A DNA stretch of 64,000 nt. Origin: Molanna angustata (Eukaryota > Arthropoda > Insecta > Trichoptera > Molannidae). A model generated the notes under the pieces. It did no database searches, was not told the DNA's origin, and worked only from the letters and a program-made list of their open reading frames with translations. This document shows positions 29,301 to 41,983 of this stretch, piece after piece (positions within the stretch are counted from its first letter, which is position 1; each line of letters begins with the position of its first letter). The DNA lies in NCBI GenBank assembly GCA_963576475.1, contig OY754987.1, forward strand, positions 5,306,036-5,370,035. Reading direction: 5' to 3'. A program made the translations under genes and the position numbers.

Positions 29301-31550
29301 TATTTGAACAAAATCACGCGTCGGGTCTCAGACACTAGAGACGGGCATATTTCGCAGAATCCTGCGTAGGTGGTATGTTGGTTTAGCCCCGGAGAACCTT
29401 GTCGGTCGCAAGGAAGTGCCAGGCAGGACGCAATAACTTATAATTGACACATATGGATATCTTGGCTGGTCCATGGGAACACGCCAACGGTCGAGACATC
29501 GAAATGCGACATGGGCGTACCGAAATATTTTGGGTAATCAGAAAAATAGAAGCGGGAACAAGTCTTAAGAAAAAAAAAAATTGCTTCTGACATAGGAAAA
29601 TGCTTTCAGAAGAAATTGCTAGTAATCGCTGGATCCTATTCAATAGAATGTGATATAGCTAATTAGTGTCGGATGATAATTAACGAAATGACAATAAGTA
29701 AATAATTAATCGGTAAATAATTTAATTACCCATAAGTTATAATTTGGCGGCATAAATAAGAAATCAACAGACAAGCTCACCGTGAATAATAAAAATATTT
29801 TCGGTATTTTTAATTTTGGTTTGAGAAAACACAGAGATGTTTCGTATTGAACAACATCAAACGACCAAGTAGGTAGAGCTAGTTACGCCACTGGAATGTC
29901 CGTTGGAGAAAGGTGTCAGATTTCGCGAGCCGCTGTAACGGATACGATAAATCAGAAATTAGACGGACGGCGATGTGGCCCGGCAAATCTAGTTCGTGGG
30001 AACGCATGTGAGTCCAGACGGTGTTCGGTCACTAGATCACTAGACCACCCCAAGGTATCAGGTTCATAAGTAGGTTCATAGGGTAGGACACATAAATTTG
30101 AATGAGACCAGACAAGGAAATATAAGTAGAGGTAGCCAGGGCTTACCCACTGTCGAATCGTTGCGGACCGAAAGGAGATAGAAAACAGGAAAATTGATTT
30201 ATTTATTTAATTATTTTAATTTCGGGAACAATACCTACATATTTAACAGTAAACAAAATTAAATAAATTAATGAGCTGGGGAGTAAGCCAATTACGTGAA
30301 TGTAGAAATAAACACGTAAGTAAACCAACAGAGTGATGGCTGAAAGAAAATTTACCGGTAGGTATAGGGGAATAAATACGTAAATAAATAACTAACGCAA
30401 TCAGAGAAAAGAGATACGAAGAAATAAGTAAACGTAGGAAGTGGTAGACAACCATTTCAGAGGATAAACGGCTAGATAAACAAATAAATAAATAAAGAAT
30501 CGAATGATTAAATAACCCAGGAAAGAAATGAGAGCATGAATAAAATAAAAAAAAAAACCTCCCGGTAATGATGACCTAACACTAGAAGGTTAAGACCCAG
30601 TAACGAGTGAAATAGAAATTTAACTCAACCTATTCTTCGCACAACGAAAAAATAAAAACAAAAGAAAAAAAAAACTACTGTCGAAAAGATCACGACCCTA
30701 GGTTTAATATCTAAATCATCCTCAGAATACCGACATGTATCGATTTTTTTTTTCGCGCGGGTACCTACGACCCGGTCTGAAAGTACCAAGCTGCATACCT
30801 AGAATAATATCCCAGGATATTCAAAAAAAACCTCGATTCAAGAGAGACCAAATTAATAGCGACGTTCTAGGACTATGAAAATTGTACGAATAAAGAAAGG
30901 ACTTAGCATGTATACACAGACGAATTTTAACTTTTAACTATACATACATACCTACGTACCTACTTACAGACCAGCACGCCATGGTCCTCACGGGGTAGGC
31001 AAAGAGAACCGAACGCCGCATTTTTCTACCTTGACACACATTCATCGCCTCAGCAACATTCATACATCGTCGGAGACATGTTCGTCTGTGGTTCACGTTT
31101 CTTGCACTTTCATCTTTAAAAATATCGTCTACATGGTCGTGCCAACCCATCTAAATGTGTTAACTTTCATTCTGTTAATTACATCTTTCGGTATCTTACT
31201 TTCTTTCCTTGTATCTTCATTCTGAACTCTGTCATACACCGTTCTGTTACAAAATTACCTACAAATTTTCCTACGACGGTATAAAGCAGTAGGTACTGTA
31301 ATTATTCTGGCATTATTTTTTTTTTCAACACAAAAATAAATACATACTTCATACATACGCACATCTAAATTACTGCAACCTACCACAAAATCTTACAAAA
31401 ATAACTAACACCATGACGAATTGAAATAATAGGACGGATTTATATAACGTTACTCTGGGACAGGCTTACATAGCCTAGTAGAGTAGCCTAATCCACAAAT
31501 TAAAATATAGGTATAAATGTATACACTTACGACATACTTTAACCTTTTTA
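29301..31550. other. Two kilobases without recognised genes
   Basis: A GC-richer patch at 29370-29530 and another at 29870-30060 have no convincing ORF or splice sites. From 30180 to 30540 there are many AAATA-type words. AGAGAACCGAACGCCG (about 31006) recurs near 36739, 63397 and, inverted, 9471, so a short dispersed repeat is present. I see no tRNA gene, promoter or intact element. Confidence 0.4.
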
Positions 31551-31874
31551 AATTATTTATTTATTTATTTATTTGGTTTATTTGGGACAATAACAGCATC
31601 ATTAACTAATATGAATATAAAACAATGAATAATAAATCAAGGCCAAAAAACTGTCCACAAAGTACATATTTACAGTTGATTCTGAAAAAATATTAATATT
31701 TTATACCTATTAAAAACTAAAATAAAAATTAAAAAAAAACTAAAAAAAATATATACATAACAAAAGCAACAAAGATAATGACGGAGATGGGGGAGGAACT
31801 GTAGGAATAGAAAAAGAAAAGTGGAGGAATGTGAGAGGTAGAGAAACTATGGTATGTCACAACACCTTTCGTCA

Positions 31875-34735
31875 TTATGATATACGTCCGCACTCGCACC
31901 TAACCCTCTCCCGGAATTGATTATAAGAATGGAAAAATATATCTATATCATTAAAACTTTCATTATATTGTCGACAAATTCGAGGGATAGTTGAAAACTT
32001 CCGATAGTTCGTTCTACAAACAGGAACGTGAAACAATTCGGGCCGTCTGGTAGTTCTTCCAGAAACTCTGAGTGGTATAAAGTTTATTAGTTCAGAAGAG
32101 TCAAAAAAATTGTTTATTACCTTATATAAGAGAGATTGATCGGCCATAATTCGTCGATTAACTAGTGTGTCAAATTTGTGAAATTGAACTGATTCGGAAT
32201 ATAAAGGAAAATATATGCGTAAACGAAAGTTGATATGTTTCAAATACTTCTTTTGTACTTTTTCGATTCTATTTATATGTTTTAGGTAGTAAGGAGACCA
32301 TATTGGAGTGCAGTATTCTAAATGTGGACGTATGAACGTGGTGTATAACCTATGAAGTGTACTGACATTTTTAAATGGTTTACACAGGCGGATAATATAC
32401 CCCAAAGATTTATAAGCTTTATTAACTATTATATCCAGATGTTTGTCGAACATTAATTTTGAGTCAAGCGTAATCCCCAAATCTCTTATATGATCCACTT
32501 CTTCGAGCGTGTTATTGTGAAGCGTATAATTATATTTAATAATGTTTTTTGCACGAGTGAATGAAATTTTGTTACATTTTGAGATATTCAAGTCAAGTTT
32601 GTTTTGTTTGCAATATTGTGATAATCTATCCAGGTCACTCTGAAGTTTATGGCAGTCTGCAATTGAACGAATTTTTAAATAAACCTTCATGTCATCAGCA
32701 TATGAGACATATAAGGAGTTTGTAAAGCACATGTAGATATCGTGAGTGTAAATATTAAACAATAACGGTCCCAAGTGTGAGCCTTGTGGAACGCCAGATG
32801 GAATAAACTTAAAATTGGACCTGTAATTATCAATTTTTACTGACTGAGACCTGTTTTCAATATACGACACAAACCACCTGTGTAAGTTACCGTGTATCCC
32901 GACTAATTTTAATTTCTTAGCTAATATAACATGATCGACTCTGTCGAAAGCCTTTGAGTAATCTGTATATATTGCGTCAATTTGATATTTATCCTCCATA
33001 TTAGATGATAAATATTCAGTAAAAATGAGCATATTTGATAACACGGAACGGTTTCTTAGAAAACCATGTTGTTGGTCTTGAATATATTTGATTATTACAG
33101 GATATACTTGATCATATGTAATACGTTCAAATAATTTACTAAAAACTGATAGTATTGATATTGGTCTATAATTTTCTGCATTGTTCCTCGACCCCTTCTT
33201 ATATATGGGAACTATGAGAGCCTCTTTGAATCTACTAGGAAATTTACCTTCGTTCATAGATCTGTTAAAGAGAATGGTTAGTGGAAGTGCTAGCGTTTCG
33301 GCGCATTGAAGTATGAAATACGGAGGGATACCATCATTGCCCGGACCCTTCTTGATATCTAAAGCTTGTAAGTATTTCAACATTTTGCTTTGATCAATGG
33401 TTATTACACCAATACCGTCATAGGCACATCTGGACTCCAATTCATCACCAGCAGTCGTAAACCCAGCGGATGAGGTTGTAACAAAAGTAGAATTAAAATA
33501 ATTAGAAAATAAGTCACAAACTTCCTCGCCACCAGTCGCTGATTCAGTTCCTAGAAATATTGTTTTAGGTATGTTTGTATTGTTCCGTCTACTTTTTTCG
33601 TAGGACCACAGTTTTTTGCAATTACTTTGTATACTATTCTCTGTGTCATCAATATAACGTGAGTAACATTCACTCTGAACAGATTTTTGACGGGAACGGA
33701 GTAACGTGAATTCCAAATAATCAAGTTGATTGTTGTGTAATTTCCACCTTTTATGAGTTTTACGTTTTTCTTTGATAATTTTGATTAAAGCTGATGAATA
33801 CCAACATGGAAATTTGTTTTTCTTAATGGTCTTTTTTTGTACATGTTTCGTAATTATTTGTTTTAACGTATCATAAAAACAATCTACAGCTGCATCTAAA
33901 GAATCACATATCTGAATAAATGTCCAATCGGTATCGGATAGATGGACATTTATATCGCTGTAATTAGCTTTTTTAAATAACAAAATATCTGTTGTGGTTT
34001 CTTTTAACGGGACTATATTACCTAAATGTAATTCTGTATTTAAAGTAGGATGATGATCGTCTTCGTCTACTAATGGAGTACATCCGCGGGTAACAATACA
34101 ATCAATGTTCGTGATAATCAAGTCTAAAAGTCGATTATTTGTATTAATTATATGATTGTATTGATATAAACAAGTGTAGGCCAATGTATCAGCCAGTTGA
34201 GTATTGGGTGTGTTGCAAAGATTTTCTGGTTCTAAATAATTTGTGTTTGAGTGTAATGTCCATCTTATGTCCGGCATATTAAAATCACCCATTACGAAAA
34301 TAAAGTCATTAGGATATTTATCTCGCACAAAGCATAAAGAATTCAAGAAAGAGTCAACGGCCAATTCATATCCTGTTCCTTGAGGAAGATAAACACAGGC
34401 AACGTGAACATTTTTCCCATTAGTGAAGCTAGAAGCAGGCACAGTAACCCAAAGGCATTCGGCAGAGCATACAATATCGTCACGAGAGTATGCTTGTAAG
34501 TTTTTTGTGCTATAATCATGACCCCGCCCCCTCTACGTTGTGTCCGGTCAGCTCTATCGCGTCTGAATATGTCATAAAGATTCACTGGTGCAAGTTCAGC
34601 ATCATGAATTGTGCTCACAAGCCAAGACTCAGACACACCGAAAATGTTACATCCATCATTCGATAGTATATTTTGGTAAAATGAATCAGTTTTTGTGCGT
34701 AAACCCCTACAGTTTTGGTACAAAATGTTAAACAT
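31875..34735 (-). pseudogene. LINE ORF2: APE endonuclease and reverse transcriptase, one frameshift
   Basis: The frame opens at the ATG at 34735 with ILYQNCRGLRTKTDSF, the start of an apurinic-type endonuclease. It shifts at the homopolymer of six T (34501-34506, plus strand) and continues in another frame to 31875. Endonuclease motifs include FVMGDFNMPDIRW. The reverse transcriptase has YKKGSRNNAENYRPISIL, YTDYSKAFDRVDH, IPSGVPQGSHLGPLLFNIY and the catalytic YADD at about 32695. The long C-terminal part ends RERVRCECGRIS. The enzyme would nick DNA and reverse transcribe its own RNA. One lost or gained base at the T-run is the only defect seen; a sequencing error there is possible. Confidence 0.9.
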
Positions 34736-35769
34736 TATTGATAAGATAAAATTATATTATTAAATAACAAGTCAAGGGTATGCATTCGATTCAACAGGGT
34801 GTCACTTATAATAATAGATAATACGTAGAATATAATTAATACAAAAAAAAAATATTGGAGGCCATATAGTGAGTGAATGTGATATTCGTGAATGTGACAA
34901 GTGTAAATAGAAAATGACAAATTCAACAAATCATTACTATGTTTTGTCTGATGCAATACATATGGTGTAGATATGTATAAAAAGGTTCTAATAAATAACA
35001 TGTTTTTATTTATATGCATGTAAGTAAGTGTACATAATATGCATATTTTATTTAATCTATGTATATTGATGAGAAATATATTTAAAGTAAGTAATAATGT
35101 AGGTTGAAAATACGTCATTATAAAATATTGAGGTGGCATACGATACAACCAAGTGAAAATATGAATGAATTGCATGTGAGTGATATGATATTGAATGTAT
35201 AGTGTATAAGCACTATTGTAATAGTTGATGGTATTATCCGAGAATGACGAATGCGCACAGTCTACGCTACCTAAATTAATTAATATGATAAAATAAGAAG
35301 GAACACTTACCCATTTTTGACAGTTGAAACAATAAATATCAAAGAAATAATTACGAATGATATTTGCATTAGTTATGTACATAAAAATCGAATCAAAGAA
35401 CGTTATCCGAGAATTTATGAGTGCGAGCGGGACAGATATAGACTTATCGGTGCAGTCGGCATCGACAATAATGTTTACAGCAATATTGATATAACCAGTA
35501 TTTCTCAACACGTTGGGACGTGGTCGGTGACAATTAATAAACATGAAAGGAATGAGTAAACTGGAGATGAGATAGATGATTATATGTGTGTGGTGAATTC
35601 GGGATGGAAAGAAATAGAATGGAATGACCGGAGAATCAGTGGAATCTGAGGGAGCTACGGATAGCAGGAGAAGTTGGCAACTGAATATTAGGCGATCTTG
35701 GTTAGGTCGTCCTCTCTTGAAACCAATATCGGTGGGGATGTTGTGTTCTTCCGAACGTAAATCCGGCAA
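34735..35769 (-). other. Long open frame between ORF1 and ORF2 of the LINE
   Basis: Open for 345 codons including the stop, in AT-rich DNA. It overlaps the last 82 nt of ORF1 in another frame, and its TAA overlaps the ORF2 ATG as TAATG (34733-34737). The predicted product is rich in Ile, Tyr, His and Phe and hydrophobic, with no domain recognised and no ATG near its start. The length and the stop-start overlap suggest it is more than chance: a relic of translated sequence, or a device that brings ribosomes to ORF2 by termination-reinitiation. It could also be an untranslated T-rich spacer that happens to lack stops. Confidence 0.35.
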
Positions 35770-36569
35770 TTCTTCAACCAGACAAATTGATATTCCTTCT
35801 CCTTGGCAGTTGCTCGAGCAAGATGAAAAAGGTGCTTATTAGATTTAGTCAGGTGATCGCTTATGTAAATATTTTTGTCAGCACCAGGAAGTCCGCAACT
35901 CTTGGTAGATAAACCCTTTCTCATTTTAACGGCAGCAAGAAAGTTATTTTTTAAATCGATATTGGCGAATTTCACTATTATTGATTTAGGATGTTGCGTG
36001 GTGGTGGCAGATGCTACTCTAGTTGAGAAATTTATGTCCTTTGTATCCAATGGCACGTTGAGTGTGTTTGCAATTTTCAAGATTATATGATGTGTGTTTT
36101 CATCTTTAAGTTGAGGAATTCCTCTAATCTCCAAATTTTGCTGTCGACACCACTGCTCCCGATTGTTTGCCTCTTTCTCAAGTCTGGCAACTCTGGTGTG
36201 GAGAGAAGCAACCTCAATCTCCAGAGTGTCAATTTTATTTATTTTCTTTTCCAGTTCCGTAAATTTCGAGGCAAATGTATCCATCAGAGAATTATTGTAA
36301 TTAATGGATTTCTTTAAGTCCGCCATTTCGCAGGTTAACTCATTAACTTGAGTTTTAATACTTTTCAATGAGGATAGTTCTTCGTTCATACGTTGAAGTT
36401 CCCTGATAATGGAAGATTCACTGTTGATTCCGGGGATGGTTTTACATGATTGACATTTCCAGTTATTTTTTTTTTCCTGCGACAATTTACGAAAGTTAAT
36501 TTCAGTGATACCTCCGCAAGCAAAATGATAGTTTTTGTTACAAATCTTGCAAAAAACTCCATCTATATA
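35688..36569 (-). CDS. LINE ORF1: PHD-like finger, coiled coil, RNA-binding domain
   Basis: The open frame begins upstream with FCKICNKNYHFACGG, and the stretch through NNWKCQSCK forms a PHD/C4HC3-like finger (about 36450-36560). No ATG precedes it, so the native start is lost or lies farther upstream. Next come about 90 residues of coiled coil (IRELQRMNEELSSLK, LEIEVASLHTRVARLEKEAN). The last domain (NLEIRGIPQLKDEN ... KSIIVKFANID ... YVRKNTTSPPILV) is the RNA-binding module of L1/Jockey-type ORF1 proteins. It would coat the LINE RNA. The stop is at 35688; the element's other genes lie downstream. Confidence 0.8.
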   Translation of the reverse strand, partial: YIDGVFCKICNKNYHFACGGITEINFRKLSQEKKNNWKCQSCKTIPGINSESSIIRELQRMNEELSSLKSIKTQVNELTCEMADLKKSINYNNSLMDTFASKFTELEKKINKIDTLEIEVASLHTRVARLEKEANNREQWCRQQNLEIRGIPQLKDENTHHIILKIANTLNVPLDTKDINFSTRVASATTTQHPKSIIVKFANIDLKNNFLAAVKMRKGLSTKSCGLPGADKNIYISDHLTKSNKHLFHLARATAKEKEYQFVWLKNCRIYVRKNTTSPPILVSREDDLTKIA

Positions 36570-36600
36570 GTATAACTTATAATTTTATTTACTACGGTAG

Positions 36601-36809
36601 AAAGTTATATTATGTTAATTGTTATTGTGATACTTGAAAAAAGGATTTTAGTAAATAAATAGAAATTAACAATAAGTAAATAATACCAGGCGATACCATG
36701 ACGGTCATTGCGTTACCTTGGATAGGCAGGGAGAACCGAACGCCGGAATTTCCCTCGCCACCTACTCAGCACGGTTATGAAATTCTTATATAACCCATAT
36801 CCGAGATCA
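36601..36809. other. Short gap between LINE and Harbinger
   Basis: AT-rich, then a patch with GGGAGAACCGAACGCCGGAA (about 36730), the dispersed word also seen near 31006. No gene. Confidence 0.4.
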
Positions 36810-36810
36810 G

Positions 36811-36955
36811 GGGGTCTATTCTCCAATCTCGCATGATTAATGTCGCATACGCCTATGTCGCCTAAAAAATGTCGAATGATTTGTCGCATGATAGGCTTTT
36901 AGTCTATTCTTGAAATCATTCGACATTAAAATCGTTCGACATCGAAATGTCACAT
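36811..36955 (+). repeat. Left TIR and subterminal repeats of the Harbinger
   Basis: After the terminal GGGGTCTATTCTCC come ATGTCGCATACGCC, TATGTCGCCTA, TGTCGAATGATTTGTCGCAT, then ATTCGACAT and GTTCGACAT in the opposite sense. The alternation of direct and inverted copies suggests a multi-site transposase-binding region. Confidence 0.8.
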
Positions 36956-37237
36956 GAAAGTAGTGGCAACAGAGCATTTGGGGTGCGTTTGAAATAGTTT
37001 TTATGTTTTTTTTTTGCCATTTTTGTCTATGGTTGTCAAAACAGAAACTTTTTCAATGCAATTCTATGATAAATCTTTGCATTTCGTTCATTGCGAATTG
37101 CGACGCTCTCTGTTATTGTGTACAAGTTTACTTCTGTCACTTCTGTGCTGTTTACCCGAAGACTTTTATAATACTTACGGATACCATCACGATTTTGATC
37201 GGTCACGGGTTAACAATTAATATATTTAATTGAAAAA

Positions 37238-38766
37238 ATGAATTATTGTTCGTATGCACAAAAGAACATGTTGGTGGAATTAATGAATGAAGAAAAGGAG
37301 TTGCAGTCCGGCAAATTTACCAATACATTTTCGAGGAATACGGCGAAAATGCGGTGGATGGAAATCGCCGGTAAACTGAATTCGATTCCCGGTGCAAACA
37401 AGGATTGGATGCATTGGCGGAAGGTAAGCAGCATTCATTTTTGAGATTTTGTTTTGAGCTGTTTTTTAAATAGAAATTTAATGATTTTATGATAAAATAA
37501 AACAAGCTTTCTTAATCAACAAAATGACGTGCTTCTATCGAATACACTTCTTATTGTTGACAAGTAAAACGAGTGAAAATAACCACATTTTGAAACCACG
37601 TGTTAACTATCGTTCAAAATTGATAAGGAATAAATAACTTTACCATATAACTTTTGTTTAACGCTTAGCATAAGTAAATACTGTTACATTTTTTATTATA
37701 TCAATATTTGACACCTAATCTAAGTCAATTTTGAAAAAATGGTGGTTTTAACATTTGCATTCATGTCAAAACCTATAGAACAAAATATGAATTAGTGTAT
37801 TTACTTATTAGATTCTTTCAATGCTATGAAGGCACGTGGAGAATTAGATACAACCATGAACTAGAGAGCCTATTTAACGAACCGAATATTGTTCAAACAA
37901 TAAAAATTGGGAGGCTTCGCTGGTTAGGACACGTGCATCGTATGGAAGATGATCACGCCAAAAAGAATCCTTACAACATGTCCGGAGGGAAGAAGAAATG
38001 TGGGAAGACCTAGACTACGATGGATGGATGGAGTTGAAAGGGACCTTCAGACAGCCGGTGTGCGGAACTGGAGAGAGAAGGCTATGGACAGGGTGCAATG
38101 GAGACAATTCCTTGAGGAGGCCAAGGCCCATCCCGGGCTGTGGAGCCACTGATGATGATGACTTATTAGATTCTTTCAATGCTTGAAATTATTTAAATTT
38201 TTATAAAGATTTGTTAAGTTGTAAGACCACAAATGTAGGTATAATTTTACTGAATAATATTATCATTGTTTTATTCTTTACAGACATGGCATGACATCCG
38301 ATCCAAAGCCAAATCAAAAGAGGCTGCTCTGCGAAGGGAAAGGAGAGGGACTGGTGGAGGGCCACCCGTTGGCAGTCAGTTGACCCCGTCGGAAGAGGCC
38401 ATAGTAACTATGCTCACGCCAACATTGATAGTTGGCCATTCAGAAAGTGGAGAATCGGAGGTCAACGTTATAATTGATCAACCAACTAATGAGAATGCAG
38501 GGGAAGTTGTTAATTTCCCAACAAAGGAAATAAATTTCCCAATAGGGGAAAGATTCAACTGCTCGACAGCTGCAGAGGAGTTCCCTAGTTTGGAACGACG
38601 AGAGAGAATCACGCCTCTTCTTAGAAGACGAGGAGTACAAGATGAGTTGGTGGTATTAGCTGGCAAAAAATTGGAAATTAAGGAGAAATACCTAGAAAAA
38701 AAATTAATATTAATGGAGCGGCAAACTATTGCCCTCGAAAAGATTGCCGCTTCGTTCAAGAAATAG
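37238..38766 (+). CDS. Harbinger SANT/Myb-like DNA-binding protein
   Basis: Two exons: 37238-37423 (62 codons) and 38284-38766 (160 codons plus stop), joined in phase 0 across an intron with GTAAGC donor and TTCTTTACAG acceptor; total 222 residues. The N-terminal 80 residues (QKNMLVELMNEEKELQSGKF, MRWMEIAGKLNSIPG, then WRK joined to TWHDIRSKAKSK) are a Myb/SANT-like trihelix as used by Harbinger partner proteins to bring the transposase into the nucleus and onto the TIRs. The C-terminal 40 residues are a basic/acidic coiled coil. The start ATG fits the family; the protein looks intact. A LINE fragment sits in the intron. Confidence 0.88.
37826..38160 (+). mobile_element. RTE-type LINE fragment in the SANT-gene intron
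   Basis: 335 bp bounded by a perfect 23-bp direct repeat that starts ACTTATTAGATTC and ends TTCAATGCT (37803-37825 and 38161-38183). Its frames contain RLRWLGHVHRMEDDHAKKNP and RDLQTAGVRNWREKAMDRVQ then FLEEAKAHPGL, the well-known C-terminus of RTE-clade LINEs, with frameshifts. It ends in GATGATGATG, the usual short RTE tail. The long target duplication is exact. Confidence 0.92.
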
Positions 38767-38780
38767 TGGTTATTGGTTTG

Positions 38781-41320
38781 TTTTCATCTCGCCTCCTCTC
38801 TGTTTTTATTATTGTATGTAAATCTTTTATTTCAATTAATTGTTACTTCTTTATTTTAGTTAATATAATATCATTGATATATTTGTCTCGAGTATACATA
38901 ATGCGTTTTAATTTAGTTGGGATGGCCAATGACGAGTAATTTTTCAAATATAAATGATTTTTTATAATATGTTTTCATCTCGCCTCCTCTCTGTTTTTAT
39001 TATTGTATGTAAATCTTTTATTTCAATTAATTGTTACTTCTTTCTATATGTTTATTTAAGTTAATATAATATCATTGATATATTTGCCTCGAGTATACAT
39101 AATGTGTTTTAATTTAGTTGGGATGGCCAATGACGAGTAATTTTTCAAATACAAATTATTTTTTATAATATGTTTTCATCTCGCCTCCTCTCTGTTTTTA
39201 TTCTTGTATGTAAATCTTTTATTTCAATTAATTGTTACTTCTTTCTATATGTTTATTTAAGTTAATATAATATCATTGATATATTTGTCTCAAAAATACA
39301 TAATGTGTTTTAATTTAATTAGGGTGGCTAATCACGTGTGAATTTTTCAAATATAAATGATTTTTTATAATATGTTTTCATCTCGCCTCCTCTCTGTTTT
39401 TATTCTTGTATGTAAATCTTTTATTTCAATTAATTGTTACTTCTTTCTATATGTTTATTTAAGTTAATATAATATCATTGATATATTTGTCTCAAAAATA
39501 CATAATGTGTTTTAATTTAATTAGGGTGGCTAATCACGTGTGAATTTTTCAAATATAAATGATTTTTTATAATATGTTTTCATCTCGCCTCCTCTCTGTT
39601 TTTATTCTTGTATGTAAATCTTTTATTTCAATTAATTGTTACTTCTTTCTATATGTTTATTTAAGTTAATATAATATCATTGATATATTTGTCTCAAAAA
39701 TACATAATGTGTTTTAATTTAATTAGGGTGGCTAATGACGAGTAATTTTTCAAATACAAATTATTTTTTATAATATGTTTTCATCTCGCCTCCTCTCTGT
39801 TTTTATTCTTGTATGTAAATCTTTTATTTCAATTAATTGTTACTTCTTTCTATATGTTTATTTAAGTTAATATAATATCATTGATATATTTGTCTCAAAA
39901 ATACATAATGTGTTTTAATTTAATTAGGGTGGCTAATGACGAGTAATTTTTCAAATACAAATTATTTTTTATAATATGTTTTCATCTCGCCTCCTCTCTG
40001 TTTTTATTCTTGTATGTAAATCTTTTATTTCAATTAATTGTTACTTCTTTCTATATGTTTATTTAAGTTAATATAATATCATTGATATATTTGTCTCAAA
40101 AATACATAATGTGTTTTAATTTAATTAGGGTGGCTAATCACGTGTGAATTTTTCAAATATAAATGATTTTTTATAATATGTTTTCATCTCGCCTCCTCTC
40201 TGTTTTTATTCTTGTATGTAAATCTTTTATTTCAATTAATTGTTACTTCTTTCTATATGTTTATTTAAGTTAATATAATATCATTGATATATTTGTCTCA
40301 AAAATACATAATGTGTTTTAATTTAATTAGGGTGGCTAATCACGTGTGAATTTTTCAAATATAAATGATTTTTTATAATATGTTTTCATCTCGCCTCCTC
40401 TCTGTTTTTATTCTTGTATGTAAATCTTTTATTTCAATTAATTGTTACTTCTTTCTATATGTTTATTTAAGTTAATATAATATCATTGATATATTTGTCT
40501 CAAAAATACATAATGTGTTTTAATTTAATTAGGGTGGCTAATGACGAGTAATTTTTCAAATACAAATTATTTTTTATAATATGTTTTCATCTCGCCTCCT
40601 CTCTGTTTTTATTCTTGTATGTAAATCTTTTATTTCAATTAATTGTTACTTCTTTCTATATGTTTATTTAAGTTAATATAATATCATTGATATATTTGTC
40701 TCAAAAATACATAATGTGTTTTAATTTAATTAGGGTGGCTAATGACGAGTAATTTTTCAAATACAAATTATTTTTTATAATATGTTTTCATCTCGCCTCC
40801 TCTCTGTTTTTATTCTTGTATGTAAATCTTTTATTTCAATTAATTGTTACTTCTTTCTATATGTTTATTTAAGTTAATATAATATCATTGATATATTTGT
40901 CTCAAAAATACATAATGTGTTTTAATTTAATTAGGGTGGCTAATGACGAGTAATTTTTCAAATACAAATTATTTTTTATAATATGTTTTCATCTCGCCTC
41001 CTCTCTGTTTTTATTCTTGTATGTAAATCTTTTATTTCAATTAATTGTTACTTCTTTCTATATGTTTATTTAAGTTAATATAATATCATTGATATATTTG
41101 TCTCAAAAATACATAATGTGTTTTAATTTAATTAGGGTGGCTAATGACGAGTAATTTTTCAAATACAAATTATTTTTTATAATATGTTTTCATCTCGCCT
41201 CCTCTCTGTTTTTATTCTTGTATGTAAATCTTTTATTTCAATTAATTGTTACTTCTTTCTTTATGTTTATTTTAGTTTATATAATATCATTGATATATTT
41301 GTCTCAAGTATACATAATGC
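38781..41320. repeat. Satellite: about 12.5 monomers of 201-202 bp
   Basis: TTTTCATCTCGCCTCCTCTC begins monomers at 38781, 38972, 39173, 39375, 39577, 39778, 39979, 40181, 40383, 40584, 40785, 40986 and 41187 (last partial). Two variants alternate: type A with AATGACGAGTAATTTTTC (201 bp) and type B with AATCACGTGTGAATTTTTC (202 bp). From 39173 the order is B B A A B B A A A A, so a four-monomer unit of about 806 bp was repeated once. It lies just after the SANT-gene stop. Confidence 0.97.
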
Positions 41321-41983
41321 GTATATAAATAAATTATTTCATCTTGTCTTTATTTGTAAATACTTTAAGCTTATTTGTGTTCTTTTTTTGTAAATAAATT
41401 CTTTTCTATGCCACAGTAAATAGATACTTTTTTTTTTTTTCTTTAAGTTTTTAAATTTTTATAATATTAATTACCACCTATTTACCATATTATTTCATAC
41501 AACTTTTTTCTGATTGACAAAAACCAAAAATTTTAATTTTATTAAAAATACATTGATGCAAACACAAAATGTGAAACTCTTCAGTTTTCTCTTCAGACAT
41601 GCTATGTGATAGCACTTATTCTATTTCTTTACAATTTTTTGTTCATAAAAAAGGTTCATGCGATACAATGATTAGGTACACTAGGAATATGTTCAGAAAT
41701 AAATTATAGAAATAGGACAGAAATTCATGGAAAACAGGATCGGTATGGATAAATAATAACTGGTAGTTTTTATGCAATACTCTTTTATTTACATGCTTAT
41801 CACACAATATAAAGAAAATATAAAAAATCCTTATTTAAATTTACAAAAATATTACTCATTCAAGAAAAAAACAGACCATCTCTTTGAAAACATAAAAAAC
41901 AAACAGGCTATTAGAAGACAAAATTTAAAAATATAGAATGTAATCATAGTGTTTTTTACTTATATTCATAAACATTTTGATAA
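41321..41983. other. Harbinger internal spacer
   Basis: AT-rich DNA between the satellite and the transposase stop. It must hold the polyadenylation sites of both convergent genes (for the minus-strand gene, AATAAA-like words occur near 41757 and 41920). No ORF. Confidence 0.5.

Larger units (their letters stand above)
31556..36600 (-). mobile_element. Jockey-like LINE, nearly full length
   Basis: On the minus strand: an ORF1-type gene (PHD-like finger, coiled coil, L1-like RNA-binding part), a 950-bp spacer with its own long open frame, and an endonuclease-reverse transcriptase ORF with one frameshift. A 3' untranslated region follows and ends CCAAATAAACC plus (AAAT)n at about 31556. The 5' end is around 36590, where the ORF1 frame opens without an ATG, so the copy is probably truncated. 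The same 3' tail occurs alone at about 47206-47250. Confidence 0.85.

Noticed and set aside
37949..38186. Host gene in the intron of the SANT-like gene
   Set aside because: The frames match the C-terminus of RTE LINEs and are bounded by a 23-bp target duplication.
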